A DNA stretch of 64,000 bases from Rhodospirillaceae bacterium (lineage in GTDB: Bacteria > Pseudomonadota > Alphaproteobacteria > Rhodospirillales > Casp-alpha2). The position numbers and the translations under genes were made by a program. Below, piece after piece: positions 8,537-16,345 of the stretch. Numbering within the stretch: position 1 is the stretch's first letter; each line of letters begins with the position of its first letter. The notes under the pieces were generated by a model that was not told the DNA's origin, searched no databases, and saw nothing but the letters and a program-made list of their open reading frames with translations. Location of the stretch: contig PALN01000072.1 in the NCBI GenBank assembly GCA_002706405.1, positions 1-64,000 on the forward strand, read 5' to 3'.

Positions 8537-9550
8537 CTATTCGGGTGTGCAGGCGTAGGGCCAGGTAATGCGGGCGCCGGCCGGCACGGTCGCGCCGTCC
8601 GCGGTGACCACGGCGATCGGCACGATCTTGGCGTCCTCGGGAAGTGTGCGCAGGGCGGCGCTGTCGAACGGCGGTTCGCCGCGCCACAGGGCAAGCGGGT
8701 CCATCCATTGGCCGTTCAGGGGGATGACCTTGTCGCGGGTTTCGGCGAACTTCGGGCTGTCGGAGAACCAGGCGGCGAAATGAATCGCCGGCCGGCGATA
8801 CCCGTCTCCCCGCCCCGACTTGCCGGGTGAAATGCCCGAATTGCCCGTCGGGCCCAGGTTCTGTCCCCGCACCACCCGGTCGCCGAGTTTCAGATCAGGC
8901 AGTTTGTCGAGATGGGCGTATTGGGTCCAGACCCACATCGGCAGGCCGGTATCGTCCGGGCTGTGGCGCAGATTGATCTCGATCCCGCGGTAGCTTTTTT
9001 CGCCCTTGTAGACGCTGACGACCACGCCGTCGGCCACCGCCAGCATGGGCGTGCCGAAGGGGGCGGGCATGTCGATGCCGCCGTGGTAGTTCTGTCGGGT
9101 GCGTTTCCTGGAATAGTCGATGGCCCAGGCTTCGTCGATGCCGCGGCAGTCGAGGCCGTCGGGAAAGCGCGGGATCTGTCCGGTTTCGAACAGGCCGCGC
9201 TTGACCGCGATACGGATGTCGCAGCGTCGCGGGCGGCCGATGGCGCAGAGCGTTTCCGGCCCGATCTCTTCGGGGCTTATCCGCCCGTCGACCGCGCCAA
9301 CCGCCGGAGCGGCATCCCCGCCGCCGAACCGGGCGCGCAATTCCGCCATGGTCAGAAAACCGTCGCCGTCGGTGTCCAGGCGTTTGAAGCGCTTGGGCTT
9401 GCGCTGCCATTCCTCGGCGCTGATGCGGCCGTCGCCGTCGGCGTCCATGTCGCCCATGATCTTGGCGGCCTTGTCCTGGCCCTGGGCCGGTGGCGTGAAT
9501 ACCGCCAGCAGGCAGCCCAGCAGGACGAAACCTTGAAACACCCTGCGCAT
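8537..9550 (-). CDS. Secreted EF-hand / M23 metallopeptidase
   Basis: A 337-residue exported protein. A signal peptide occupies about residues 1-25. Two EF-hand loops follow, DMDADGDGRISAEEW and DTDGDGFLTMAEL, near residues 33-67. The LytM/M23 domain then has HGGIDMP (zinc His and Asp) near residue 155, AVADGVV and QYAHLDKL with the second-half His, and GNSG. M23 enzymes cut peptidoglycan cross-links in the periplasm. The upstream His of the usual HxH is replaced (QYAH), a variant seen in many M23 proteins but one that leaves activity uncertain. The EF-hands suggest calcium dependence. Neighbouring genes give no further clue. Confidence 0.85.
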   Translation of the reverse strand: MRRVFQGFVLLGCLLAVFTPPAQGQDKAAKIMGDMDADGDGRISAEEWQRKPKRFKRLDTDGDGFLTMAELRARFGGGDAAPAVGAVDGRISPEEIGPETLCAIGRPRRCDIRIAVKRGLFETGQIPRFPDGLDCRGIDEAWAIDYSRKRTRQNYHGGIDMPAPFGTPMLAVADGVVVSVYKGEKSYRGIEINLRHSPDDTGLPMWVWTQYAHLDKLPDLKLGDRVVRGQNLGPTGNSGISPGKSGRGDGYRRPAIHFAAWFSDSPKFAETRDKVIPLNGQWMDPLALWRGEPPFDSAALRTLPEDAKIVPIAVVTADGATVPAGARITWPYACTPE

Positions 9551-9581
9551 GGCCGGATTCTCCTTGATGTATCCCAGGCGG

Positions 9582-10838
9582 TTACTGCCCGTAGCGGGCG
9601 ACGGTCAGCCCGTCGATGGATATTTCCGGCGGACGGTTCAGCACCAGATCGGCCACCAGGCGGCCCGATCCGCAGGCCATGGTCCAGCCCAGGGTGCCGT
9701 GGCCCGAGTTGATGAACAGGTTGTCATAGACCGTCGGCCCCAGCACGGGCGTGCCGTCCGGCGTCATGGGGCGCAGGCCGGTCCAGCCTTCGGCCTTTGT
9801 GACGTCGCCACCTTTGGGGAACAGGTCCGTGACGACGTGGCGCACGGTATCCGTGGCGTGGGACCCGAGGTGTTTGTTGTAGCCGATGATTTCCGCCTGT
9901 CCGGCGACCCGGATGCGGTCGCCCAGGCGGGTGATCGCGACCTTATGGGTTTCGTCCATGATGGTCGAGCGGGGGGCAGCGTCCCCATCGGTGACGGGCA
10001 GGGTGATGGAATAGCCCTTGATCGGATAGATCGGGACCTTGATGCCGACCGACTTGAGAACGACGGGCGCGTATGGGCCGAGGGCGCAGACGTAGCGGTC
10101 GGCCGTTTCCCGTCCGTCGGTGGTATCGACGCCGACGATCCGCATGCGGTCCATGGCCAGGCCGTCGATGGTTACGCCATAGCGGAAGGTCACGCCCAGT
10201 TTCTCGGCTTCTTTCGCCAGCGCCAGGGTAAACATGCGGCAATCGCCGGTGCGGTCGGTGATCATGCGCAGGCCGCCGACGAATTTATCCGCGACATGGG
10301 CCAGGCCCGGCTCGGCGGCGATGCAGCCGTCGCGATCAAGCACTTCGAACGGAGAATCGAATTCGACCAGGACCTCCTGATCGGCGGCGGAAGCGGCGAC
10401 CTGCTTGTCCGTGCGGAACAGCTGCAGGGTGCCCATTTCGCGCTGATCGAACTCGAGGTCCAGGTCCGCCATCAGCTCGGTCAGCGCGTCGCGGCTGTAG
10501 TTGGAGATGCGCACCATGCGGCTTTTGTTGATTTTGTAGTCGCGCGCATTGCAGTTCATGATCAGCCGCGTGCACCAACCCCACATGGTCGGGCTGATCA
10601 GGGGATGCAGGATCAGGGGGCGGTACTTCATCAACAGCCACTTGATGGCCTTCATCGGTACGCCCGGCGCCGCCCAGGGCGAGGTCATGCCGTAGGACAG
10701 TTCGCCCGCATTGGCGAAACTGGTTTCCATCCCGGGACCGGGCTGGCGGTCGAGCACCAGCACTTCGGCCCCTTGCTTGGCCAGGTAATAGGCGGTGGTG
10801 ACGCCGATGACGCCGGCGCCCAGGACGATGACCTTCAT
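9582..10838 (-). CDS. dadA: D-amino acid dehydrogenase small subunit
   Basis: A 418-residue FAD protein of the DAO family. The N-terminal Rossmann motif is GAGVIGVTTAYYLA with an acidic cap LDRQ near residue 32, then the DadA signature TSFANAGELSYG and SPWAAPGVP. The C-terminus has LRPMTPDGTPVLGPT and NSGHGTLGWTMACGSG, matching DadA closely in length (about 416). It oxidises D-amino acids, typically D-alanine, passing electrons to the respiratory chain. No alanine racemase (dadX) is adjacent. The upstream gene on the same strand is an MFS carrier 115 bases away. Confidence 0.93.
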   Translation of the reverse strand: MKVIVLGAGVIGVTTAYYLAKQGAEVLVLDRQPGPGMETSFANAGELSYGMTSPWAAPGVPMKAIKWLLMKYRPLILHPLISPTMWGWCTRLIMNCNARDYKINKSRMVRISNYSRDALTELMADLDLEFDQREMGTLQLFRTDKQVAASAADQEVLVEFDSPFEVLDRDGCIAAEPGLAHVADKFVGGLRMITDRTGDCRMFTLALAKEAEKLGVTFRYGVTIDGLAMDRMRIVGVDTTDGRETADRYVCALGPYAPVVLKSVGIKVPIYPIKGYSITLPVTDGDAAPRSTIMDETHKVAITRLGDRIRVAGQAEIIGYNKHLGSHATDTVRHVVTDLFPKGGDVTKAEGWTGLRPMTPDGTPVLGPTVYDNLFINSGHGTLGWTMACGSGRLVADLVLNRPPEISIDGLTVARYGQ

Positions 10839-10953
10839 GGTGGTGACCCTTGCCTTTGCCGTTTACACGCGATCATTAACCGCCGTCGTTCGGACATCAT
10901 ACGGCCAACGCTATTGTTTTTCCGGCACCAGGTCCACCGGCGGGGCCGGAGGA

Positions 10954-12153
10954 TCAGGCGTAATGAGCGGCAATGGCGCGGCGCATGACCAGGCACAAGG
11001 GCAGCGGCAGCAGAATGGTCGCGGCCATGGCGAGCATGGCCGTGGTCAGGCCGTAGGTGTCGCCGACGAAGCCGAAGGTCATGGGCCCCAGGATCATCGA
11101 GGCCGTGGCGATGGAATAGATCACCGCGAACCCGCGCGCCTGGCGTTGCGGTTCGATCAAATCGCCCACGGCGCCATATGTGACGGACGAGCTGCCCTGC
11201 AGCACCATGCCCAGCACCGGCAGCAGGAAATAGGCCGGCAGCGTCGGCAGCAGCAGGACGGCGACGATGCCCACAGCGGTGAATATCTCGACCAGCACCA
11301 GGGAGCGGACGGCGCCCAGTTTTTCCGCCAGGAAGCCGCAGCCGAACTTGCCGAAGGCGCCGCCGGCAAGGGTCAGCACCACGGCGAAGGCGCCGAGTGC
11401 TGTCGGGACTTCCTTTTCGATCATCAGGAAGGCGACGAAGGTCAGGAACCCGCCCTGCACCACCGTATCCAGCAGGACGATGGCGCACAGTGCGGCGAAC
11501 GCCCCCTTGTCGCGGATGCCCCAGCCGCCCAACAGGCCCTGGCTGCCGGTGGTTTCGGCGGGATTCGGGGCCATGCCCGTGCCGGCGCGGCCGAGCACGA
11601 CGAAGATCACAAGCCCCGCCGCCATGGTGACGGCGCCGAAGGCCAGGGTCGTGTCCTGCCAGGCGACGCCCGCGCCGATCGACAGGGTGAACAGCCCGGC
11701 GAAGGTCAGCTTGCCCACGTCGCCGAAGGAATTGTAGGTGCCCAGCGCCGCGCGCCGGCCCTGGTTGCCGAACACGGTGCTGACCAGGGTCGAGCATAAG
11801 GTGTGCTGGAACCCGCCGCCGATCCCGGCGAACAGCAGCACGACAACCACGGCCGTGAAGCCGTCGGCCCAGGCCAGGGCGACATAACCCGCCCCCGCGG
11901 CCAGCAGGCCGAAGGCGATGGGGATGCGTTCGCCGATGCGTTCCGACAGCATGCCCGACGGCAGTTCGAAGGCCGTCATGGCGGCGCGGTTGGCGGCGCG
12001 GATGATGCCGACCTGGGCATAGGTCAGGCCGAACGACTGCGCCAGGACGGGCAGCAGAACATAAAGCAGGTCGGTCAGGCCGTCTTGCAGGCTGTGGGCT
12101 GCGCAGCAGGATGCCAGGGTCGCGCGGCGACCGGTTTTTTCCTTAGTTTCCAT
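10954..12153 (-). CDS. MFS transporter
   Basis: About 400 residues with 12 predicted membrane helices and the MFS loop motif in the form G-M-L-S-E-R-I-G-E-R after helix 2. The family exports or imports small molecules by proton coupling. The ATG at 12153 (METKEK) is preferred over one 18 bases upstream because it leaves only an 11-base overlap with the metallo-beta-lactamase gene. Translational coupling to the two lactonase-like genes upstream suggests they handle related molecules, but nothing identifies the substrate. Confidence 0.85.
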   Translation of the reverse strand: METKEKTGRRATLASCCAAHSLQDGLTDLLYVLLPVLAQSFGLTYAQVGIIRAANRAAMTAFELPSGMLSERIGERIPIAFGLLAAGAGYVALAWADGFTAVVVVLLFAGIGGGFQHTLCSTLVSTVFGNQGRRAALGTYNSFGDVGKLTFAGLFTLSIGAGVAWQDTTLAFGAVTMAAGLVIFVVLGRAGTGMAPNPAETTGSQGLLGGWGIRDKGAFAALCAIVLLDTVVQGGFLTFVAFLMIEKEVPTALGAFAVVLTLAGGAFGKFGCGFLAEKLGAVRSLVLVEIFTAVGIVAVLLLPTLPAYFLLPVLGMVLQGSSSVTYGAVGDLIEPQRQARGFAVIYSIATASMILGPMTFGFVGDTYGLTTAMLAMAATILLPLPLCLVMRRAIAAHYA

Positions 12154-12943
12154 GGGGCGGAAGGTCCACACGCACGACGATGCCCTTGAGGTCTTCCGAC
12201 GGCGCCGGATAGCGGTCCATGACGCGGGGGTCGTGGCCGGGAATCACATGGTCCGGGCCGTCGGCCAGACGCGCGACCTTGCGGTGGCCTTCCAGCATGT
12301 CGCCGATATGGACCACCGTGGGATAAGGATTGCGGTCCAGCCAGTTGGCGTAAAGATGCATGGCGTCCGATGCCAGCACAACCCAGCCCCGTTCGGTCCA
12401 GGCGCGGACGAACATCATGCCCTGGGTATGGCCGCCGACGTGGTGCAGGGTCAGGCCGGGGAACAGGTCCTCATCGCCGTCGTGGAATTCGACCCGGTCC
12501 TTGTACAGCTCGCGCACGATGCCGCAGACGTCCTCGATATCGTAGCTATGGCGCAGCACGGGGTAGCGCATATGGCGTCCCGTCATATGGGCCATTTCCT
12601 GATCCTGGATATGGAAGGTCGCCTTGGGAAAGCGGTCCAGATTGCCGCCGTGGTCGTAATGCATATGGGTGATGACGACGTCCGTGACCTCGGCCGCATC
12701 GATGCCGACCAGCTTCAGACTGTCGACCGGGCAGCGGTGCCAGTCGCGGCCGCGGCTCTCGGCGGCTTCCTTGGTAAAGCCCGTGTCGACGACGACCGTG
12801 CGGGTCTGCGACACGCAGGCCCAGACGTAATAGTCGATGGGATACGGCGCGTCATGGGGGTCGGGCGGCTGCATGAAGTTGCGCGCCGCCGTCCGTGCGT
12901 GGGTGCCGTACTTGATGGCGTACAGCTTGTAGGTCTCGGTCAT
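12143..12943 (-). CDS. Metallo-beta-lactamase-fold hydrolase, lactonase-like (copy A)
   Basis: A 266-residue protein of the N-acyl homoserine lactonase-type MBL subfamily. The metal site is intact: HMHYDHGG near residue 98, HVGGHTQG near 174, LASDAMHLY with the bridging Asp near 199 and PGHDP near 244. There is no signal peptide, so it is cytoplasmic. It is about three-quarters identical to the gene immediately upstream, showing a tandem duplication. The MFS gene overlaps its end. Substrate unknown: homoserine lactones or another cyclic ester are possible. Confidence 0.87.
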   Translation of the reverse strand: MTETYKLYAIKYGTHARTAARNFMQPPDPHDAPYPIDYYVWACVSQTRTVVVDTGFTKEAAESRGRDWHRCPVDSLKLVGIDAAEVTDVVITHMHYDHGGNLDRFPKATFHIQDQEMAHMTGRHMRYPVLRHSYDIEDVCGIVRELYKDRVEFHDGDEDLFPGLTLHHVGGHTQGMMFVRAWTERGWVVLASDAMHLYANWLDRNPYPTVVHIGDMLEGHRKVARLADGPDHVIPGHDPRVMDRYPAPSEDLKGIVVRVDLPPHGN

Positions 12944-12953
12944 GGCCGTTTTC

Positions 12954-13766
12954 TCACGCCGGTGTCGGCTTCGACGGCGCGACGTCGACCCGCGCCACGA
13001 TGCCGGCCAGGTCGTCGTTGGGGGCCGGATACATTTCCATCACCAGAGGATCATGCCCCGGCACCACGTGGTCCGGGCTGTCGGCCAGGCGGGCGACCTT
13101 TCGGTGGCCTTCCAGCATGTCGCCGATGTGCAGGACCGTGGGGAACGGGTTCTTGTGCCGCCAGTTGGCGAACAGGTGCATGGCGTCCGACGCCAGCACG
13201 ACCCAGCCCCGTTCGGTCCAGGCGCGGACGAACTGCATGCCCTGGGTATGACCGCCGACATGATGCAGGGTCAGGCCGGGGAACAGCTCCGTGTCGCCGT
13301 CGTGGAATTCGACCCGGTCCTTGTAGAGTTCGCGCAGCAAAAGGCAGACATCGTCCACGTCGAAGGAACTGCGCAGCACCGGATAACGCATGTAGCGCCC
13401 GGTGATATAGGCCATTTCCCGATCCTGAATGTGAAAGGTCGCCTTTGGGAATTTGTCGAAATTGCCGCCGTGGTCATAGTGCATATGGGTGATGACGACG
13501 TCCGTGACCTCGGCCGGATCGACACCGACCAGCTTCAGGCTGCCCACCGGGCAGCGGAACATGGTGCGGCCGCGCCCACAGCCCGATTTTTCGTTGAAGC
13601 CGGTATCGATGACCACCGTGCGGTTTTCCGATACGCAGGCCCAGACGAAATAATCGATGGGATAGGGCGCATCGTGGGGGTCGGGCGGCTGCATGAAGTT
13701 CTGGGATTGCGGGCGGGGATCGTGGGTGCCGTATTTGATGGCGTATAGCTTGTAGGTTTCGGTCAT
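12954..13766 (-). CDS. Metallo-beta-lactamase-fold hydrolase, lactonase-like (copy B)
   Basis: A 270-residue paralogue of the downstream gene, 10 bases away. The same HMHYDHGG, HVGGHTQG, LASDAMHLF and PGHDP metal-ligand motifs are present, and long identical blocks lie around them. Divergence is concentrated near residues 15-22, 57-72 and 129-145, around the presumed pocket and lid, so the two copies may differ in substrate. It is the first gene of a probable three-gene unit with copy A and the MFS carrier. The intergenic region upstream holds an FNR/FixK-like box shared with a divergent small gene. Confidence 0.87.
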   Translation of the reverse strand: MTETYKLYAIKYGTHDPRPQSQNFMQPPDPHDAPYPIDYFVWACVSENRTVVIDTGFNEKSGCGRGRTMFRCPVGSLKLVGVDPAEVTDVVITHMHYDHGGNFDKFPKATFHIQDREMAYITGRYMRYPVLRSSFDVDDVCLLLRELYKDRVEFHDGDTELFPGLTLHHVGGHTQGMQFVRAWTERGWVVLASDAMHLFANWRHKNPFPTVLHIGDMLEGHRKVARLADSPDHVVPGHDPLVMEMYPAPNDDLAGIVARVDVAPSKPTPA

Positions 13767-13835
13767 TTATTGATGTCTCCTCTTGGCGAGAAGCCTAGAG
13801 CGGGTCCCGCACCCTCGCAAGTCCGCCGCTTCTGC

Positions 13836-13849
13836 TTGATCAAGGTCAA
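13836..13849. promoter_or_regulatory. FNR/FixK-like box
   Basis: TTGATCAAGGTCAA matches the TTGAT-N4-RTCAA consensus of CRP/FNR-superfamily regulators (FnrL, FixK) in alphaproteobacteria. It lies 35 bases before the small gene at 13885 and 70 bases before the divergent lactonase-like gene. Oxygen- or nitric-oxide-linked control is inferred. Confidence 0.55.
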
Positions 13850-13884
13850 TAGGCGGCGGGCGGCAGGGGTGTTAGACTGTGGTC

Positions 13885-14088
13885 ATGGAAAGCCAAGAAC
13901 TTATCGCCGCCATCAACATGGCGCTCACGGAAATGGAAGAACAGCCGGAGGACCTGCACGAGGTTCACCTGCGGCTTCTGGAGCTTCTCAATCAGTTGCG
14001 GGCCACGGGGGCGAATCTGCCGTCGGATCTGGTCGAACTGGAAAAGCAACTGGCGGAGCACGTCGAGGGCGTCAAGCCCAAGGCCTAG
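13885..14088 (+). CDS. Small acidic helical protein, function unknown
   Basis: A 67-residue protein, rich in Glu and Leu, predicted entirely helical with heptad-like Leu spacing (EVHLRLLELLNQLRA, LVELEKQLAEHV). There is no signal peptide or membrane segment. It is not recognised from a named family. Codon use matches the chromosome. It sits just behind an FNR-like box, so it may be an oxygen-regulated small partner protein. It converges on the phosphoribosyltransferase gene with 7 bases between ends. ATG 13885 is preferred over GTG 13879. Confidence 0.7.
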   Translation: MESQELIAAINMALTEMEEQPEDLHEVHLRLLELLNQLRATGANLPSDLVELEKQLAEHVEGVKPKA

Positions 14089-14095
14089 GGCCGCC

Positions 14096-14623
14096 TTATG
14101 GCGTTCCCCGGCCGGCCAGCGGCGGGGCATAGGCGAGGGCGCCGTCCCGGTCTTCCGTATCCCAGGGAAAATGGACCCAGGTGTCCTGCGCGACCTCGTG
14201 GATGAAGATATCCGGCAGGTCGCGGGCGGCCGGCTTGGCGTAAAGCGTGACGAACAGGGCGTCGGGCAACAGATTTCGGGCGACCCGCGCCGTGGTGCCC
14301 GTATCCACCAGATCATCAACCAACAGCCAGCCGGCCCCCTTGTCGGCGGCGGCGGCTTCCGGCGTCTTGAGCACCTGGACGCGGCCCTGGCTTTTCTCGT
14401 CATAACTGGCGATGGCCAGCGTATCGATCACCCGAATGCCCATTTCACGGGCCAGCACGGCGGCCGGCACCATGCCGCCCCGGGTGATGGCGACGATGCC
14501 TTTCCATGGCGCGGCCCAAGGGCCCGGCGGCGGGCTGGTCAGCAGGCGGCCGGCAAGCGCCCGCGAATCCGCATGGACGGCGGCCCAGGTCACGATGTGT
14601 TCCGGCGGCAACTGATCGGTCAT
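14096..14623 (-). CDS. gpt: Xanthine (guanine) phosphoribosyltransferase
   Basis: A 175-residue type I phosphoribosyltransferase. It has the early loop AITRGGMVPAAVLAREMGIRVIDT and the PRPP-binding motif LLVDDLVDTGTTARVARN near residues 92-110, then W-V-x-F-P-W near the end, characteristic of Gpt. It salvages xanthine and guanine to their nucleotides. The ATG at 14623 (MTDQLPP) is chosen over an in-frame start 36 bases upstream because alignment with the family begins there. Confidence 0.88.
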   Translation of the reverse strand: MTDQLPPEHIVTWAAVHADSRALAGRLLTSPPPGPWAAPWKGIVAITRGGMVPAAVLAREMGIRVIDTLAIASYDEKSQGRVQVLKTPEAAAADKGAGWLLVDDLVDTGTTARVARNLLPDALFVTLYAKPAARDLPDIFIHEVAQDTWVHFPWDTEDRDGALAYAPPLAGRGTP

Positions 14624-14752
14624 GAGAAGGATATTATCGGGGCGCCGCCTGATCCCCAAGAGCGGAAGCGTCTGAACAACAGAGCCCCAGAAACGGAAAA
14701 ACCGGCGCCCACGCTGACGCCGGTTATCCGGATTTGCAGTGAATGTCGTCGG

Positions 14753-15931
14753 TTAACGAACGTAGAGATGGACCTCGTTCGTCTTGGCGGCGGCCAGCGT
14801 CTTGGCGGACACGGCCACGCGCGTCGGCGGCAGGCCCATTTCCACCAGCGAGCGCTTAACGTCTTCGGCGTGGCGCTTGGCCTTGTTCGTGTTGATGGCG
14901 ACCCGTGCGGACCCGCCGGCCGAGGGGGCGACCGCAACCAGGTCGAACACGGCGGTCGGATGGCTTTCAAGGGCGCGGCTGACGGCCGTGTAAAGGGCCT
15001 GCTGATAAGGCACGTTCGGCCGATCGAAGCGGATCACCACCAAGGGGCGGCGACCGGCCGTATCGGCGGGGGCGGCAACCTGGCTGGCGCCCGGGCCGCG
15101 GCCGGTGACGGCGGCATCAAGCAGCGACGAGCCGAGGGATTCGCCCTGGCGGATACCGGCCGAGATCTGCACCAAGTTGCGCTGTTCGGCGCCGATCCAG
15201 CTCGACTGGCGGCGCACGTCCTCGGTCACTTCGCGGTGCAAGCGGTCGATCAGAACGACGGTCTGGTCGACCTCGTCCTCGAGAATGGCAAGCTGGCGGT
15301 GGTCCTCGTCGACGGCGCCGGACACCTTGAAGGCGGCGCGCACGCTTTCCGTCAGGAACGAAGCCAGGGTGGAATCGCTGGCCACGCCCGTGGACAGCTT
15401 GTTCATTTCGCCGATGTCCTGGCTGAGACGGTTCAAATCCTGCTGCGCGGTGTTGAACTGCTGCACGAGAACCGGGTTGCCGCGGGTCGTGCCGACCTGC
15501 AGGCGGGATTTAACGGCGGCGATGGTGCCGTGGTACTGCTGCGAACTTTCGACGATGCGCGAACGCACCGACTGAAGCTGTTCATTATGCTGCAGGATCG
15601 AGCTTTGCAGTTTCTGCAGCTCGTCGCGCAGTTCCTGGACCTTTTTGCCGACGAAGGTGCCGGTCGTGTCGCCGGGCGTGACGCCGGTCGGCACGAACTT
15701 GGTCGAACCCAGGGCAGGCTGATTGGCCGCCAAAGCGGTCGCCTGCTGCGTCGCGGCGTCTTGCGCACTCGCCGTCTGCGACGAAACCGTTTCCGGCTGT
15801 TCGTCGGCGGTCGCCGATTTGGCTGCAGGTTCCGATGCGCTTAACGAGGGCCAAAGGTCCTCGTCAAATGAACATGCCCCCGTGAATAACACGGCCCCCG
15901 CCAAAAGAACTCTCAGTTTCGGAAAATCCAT
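14753..15931 (-). CDS. Lipoprotein with coiled coil and OmpA-like C-terminal region
   Basis: A 392-residue precursor. The signal peptide ends in LFTGAC, a lipobox with Cys near residue 19. A low-complexity Ala/Gln/Ser linker runs to about 75, then a long helical region (KVQELRDELQKLQSSILQHNEQLQS onwards) likely forms coiled coil to about residue 270. A C-terminal domain of about 110 residues (LVVIRFDRPNVPYQQALYTAVSRALE, then AINTNKAKRHAEDVKRSLVEMGLPPTRV) resembles OmpA-like peptidoglycan-associated folds in spacing. It is probably an envelope scaffold. A 22-base hairpin sits 62 bases upstream of the start. Confidence 0.78.
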   Translation of the reverse strand: MDFPKLRVLLAGAVLFTGACSFDEDLWPSLSASEPAAKSATADEQPETVSSQTASAQDAATQQATALAANQPALGSTKFVPTGVTPGDTTGTFVGKKVQELRDELQKLQSSILQHNEQLQSVRSRIVESSQQYHGTIAAVKSRLQVGTTRGNPVLVQQFNTAQQDLNRLSQDIGEMNKLSTGVASDSTLASFLTESVRAAFKVSGAVDEDHRQLAILEDEVDQTVVLIDRLHREVTEDVRRQSSWIGAEQRNLVQISAGIRQGESLGSSLLDAAVTGRGPGASQVAAPADTAGRRPLVVIRFDRPNVPYQQALYTAVSRALESHPTAVFDLVAVAPSAGGSARVAINTNKAKRHAEDVKRSLVEMGLPPTRVAVSAKTLAAAKTNEVHLYVR

Positions 15932-15992
15932 CTCGTCCGCGAGCCCTTGGTTCTTCTCCGATATAAACCGGAGTTGTTTATAAATCCCCAGC

Positions 15993-16014
15993 GGGTATGT
16001 CGATAAACATACCC
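15993..16014. promoter_or_regulatory. 8-bp inverted repeat upstream of lipoprotein gene
   Basis: GGGTATGT-CGATAA-ACATACCC is a perfect 8-bp stem with a 6-base loop. It may be an operator or a hairpin in the 5' leader of the lipoprotein gene that starts at 15931 on the minus strand. Confidence 0.4.
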
Positions 16015-16126
16015 CACCCCTCAGTTTCCGGGCGAGTGTACTCAAAGCCCCGGAGCACCACAAGTTCCTATTTTAATACGAAGATTCGCCGTTTGACGAC
16101 CCTTTATCCAAGATCGCTCCTAGCGC

Positions 16127-16155
16127 TTGCAAACGAGGAAGTGCTGGAGTAGTGT
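16127..16155 (+). promoter_or_regulatory. Sigma-70-type promoter of tRNA-Arg
   Basis: A -35 TTGCAA (16127-16132), a 17-base spacer and a -10 TAGTGT (16150-16155) lie 42 bases before the mature tRNA-Arg 5' end. Confidence 0.5.
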
Positions 16156-16197
16156 CCGGCTCCTTCCTGACGGGGGCCCTCAGCGGCCCAGTCACAA

Positions 16198-16274
16198 GCG
16201 CCCGTAGCTCAACTGGATAGAGCGTCTGACTACGGATCAGGAGGTTGGGAGTTCGAATCTTCCCGGGCGCGCCA
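16198..16274 (+). tRNA. tRNA-Arg (ACG)
   Basis: A 77-base cloverleaf. The acceptor GCGCCCG pairs with CGGGCGC; the D arm is GCTC/GAGC; the anticodon stem TCTGA/TCAGG encloses loop CTACGGA with anticodon ACG at 16232-16234; the T loop is TTCGAAT; CCA is encoded at 16272-16274. A T-rich stretch follows (TTTCCTTTGTTTTT), suitable for termination. Confidence 0.97.
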
Positions 16275-16345
16275 TTTCCTTTGTTTTTCCCGAAGAATAC
16301 CGACAAGTTCCCTGAAATAGGTCCGCCTCGGGCGGCCGCACGGGG

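Noticed and set aside
12143-13766. Assembly duplication of one lactonase-like gene
   Set aside because: The copies differ at about a quarter of residues, spread over the gene, so they are true paralogues.
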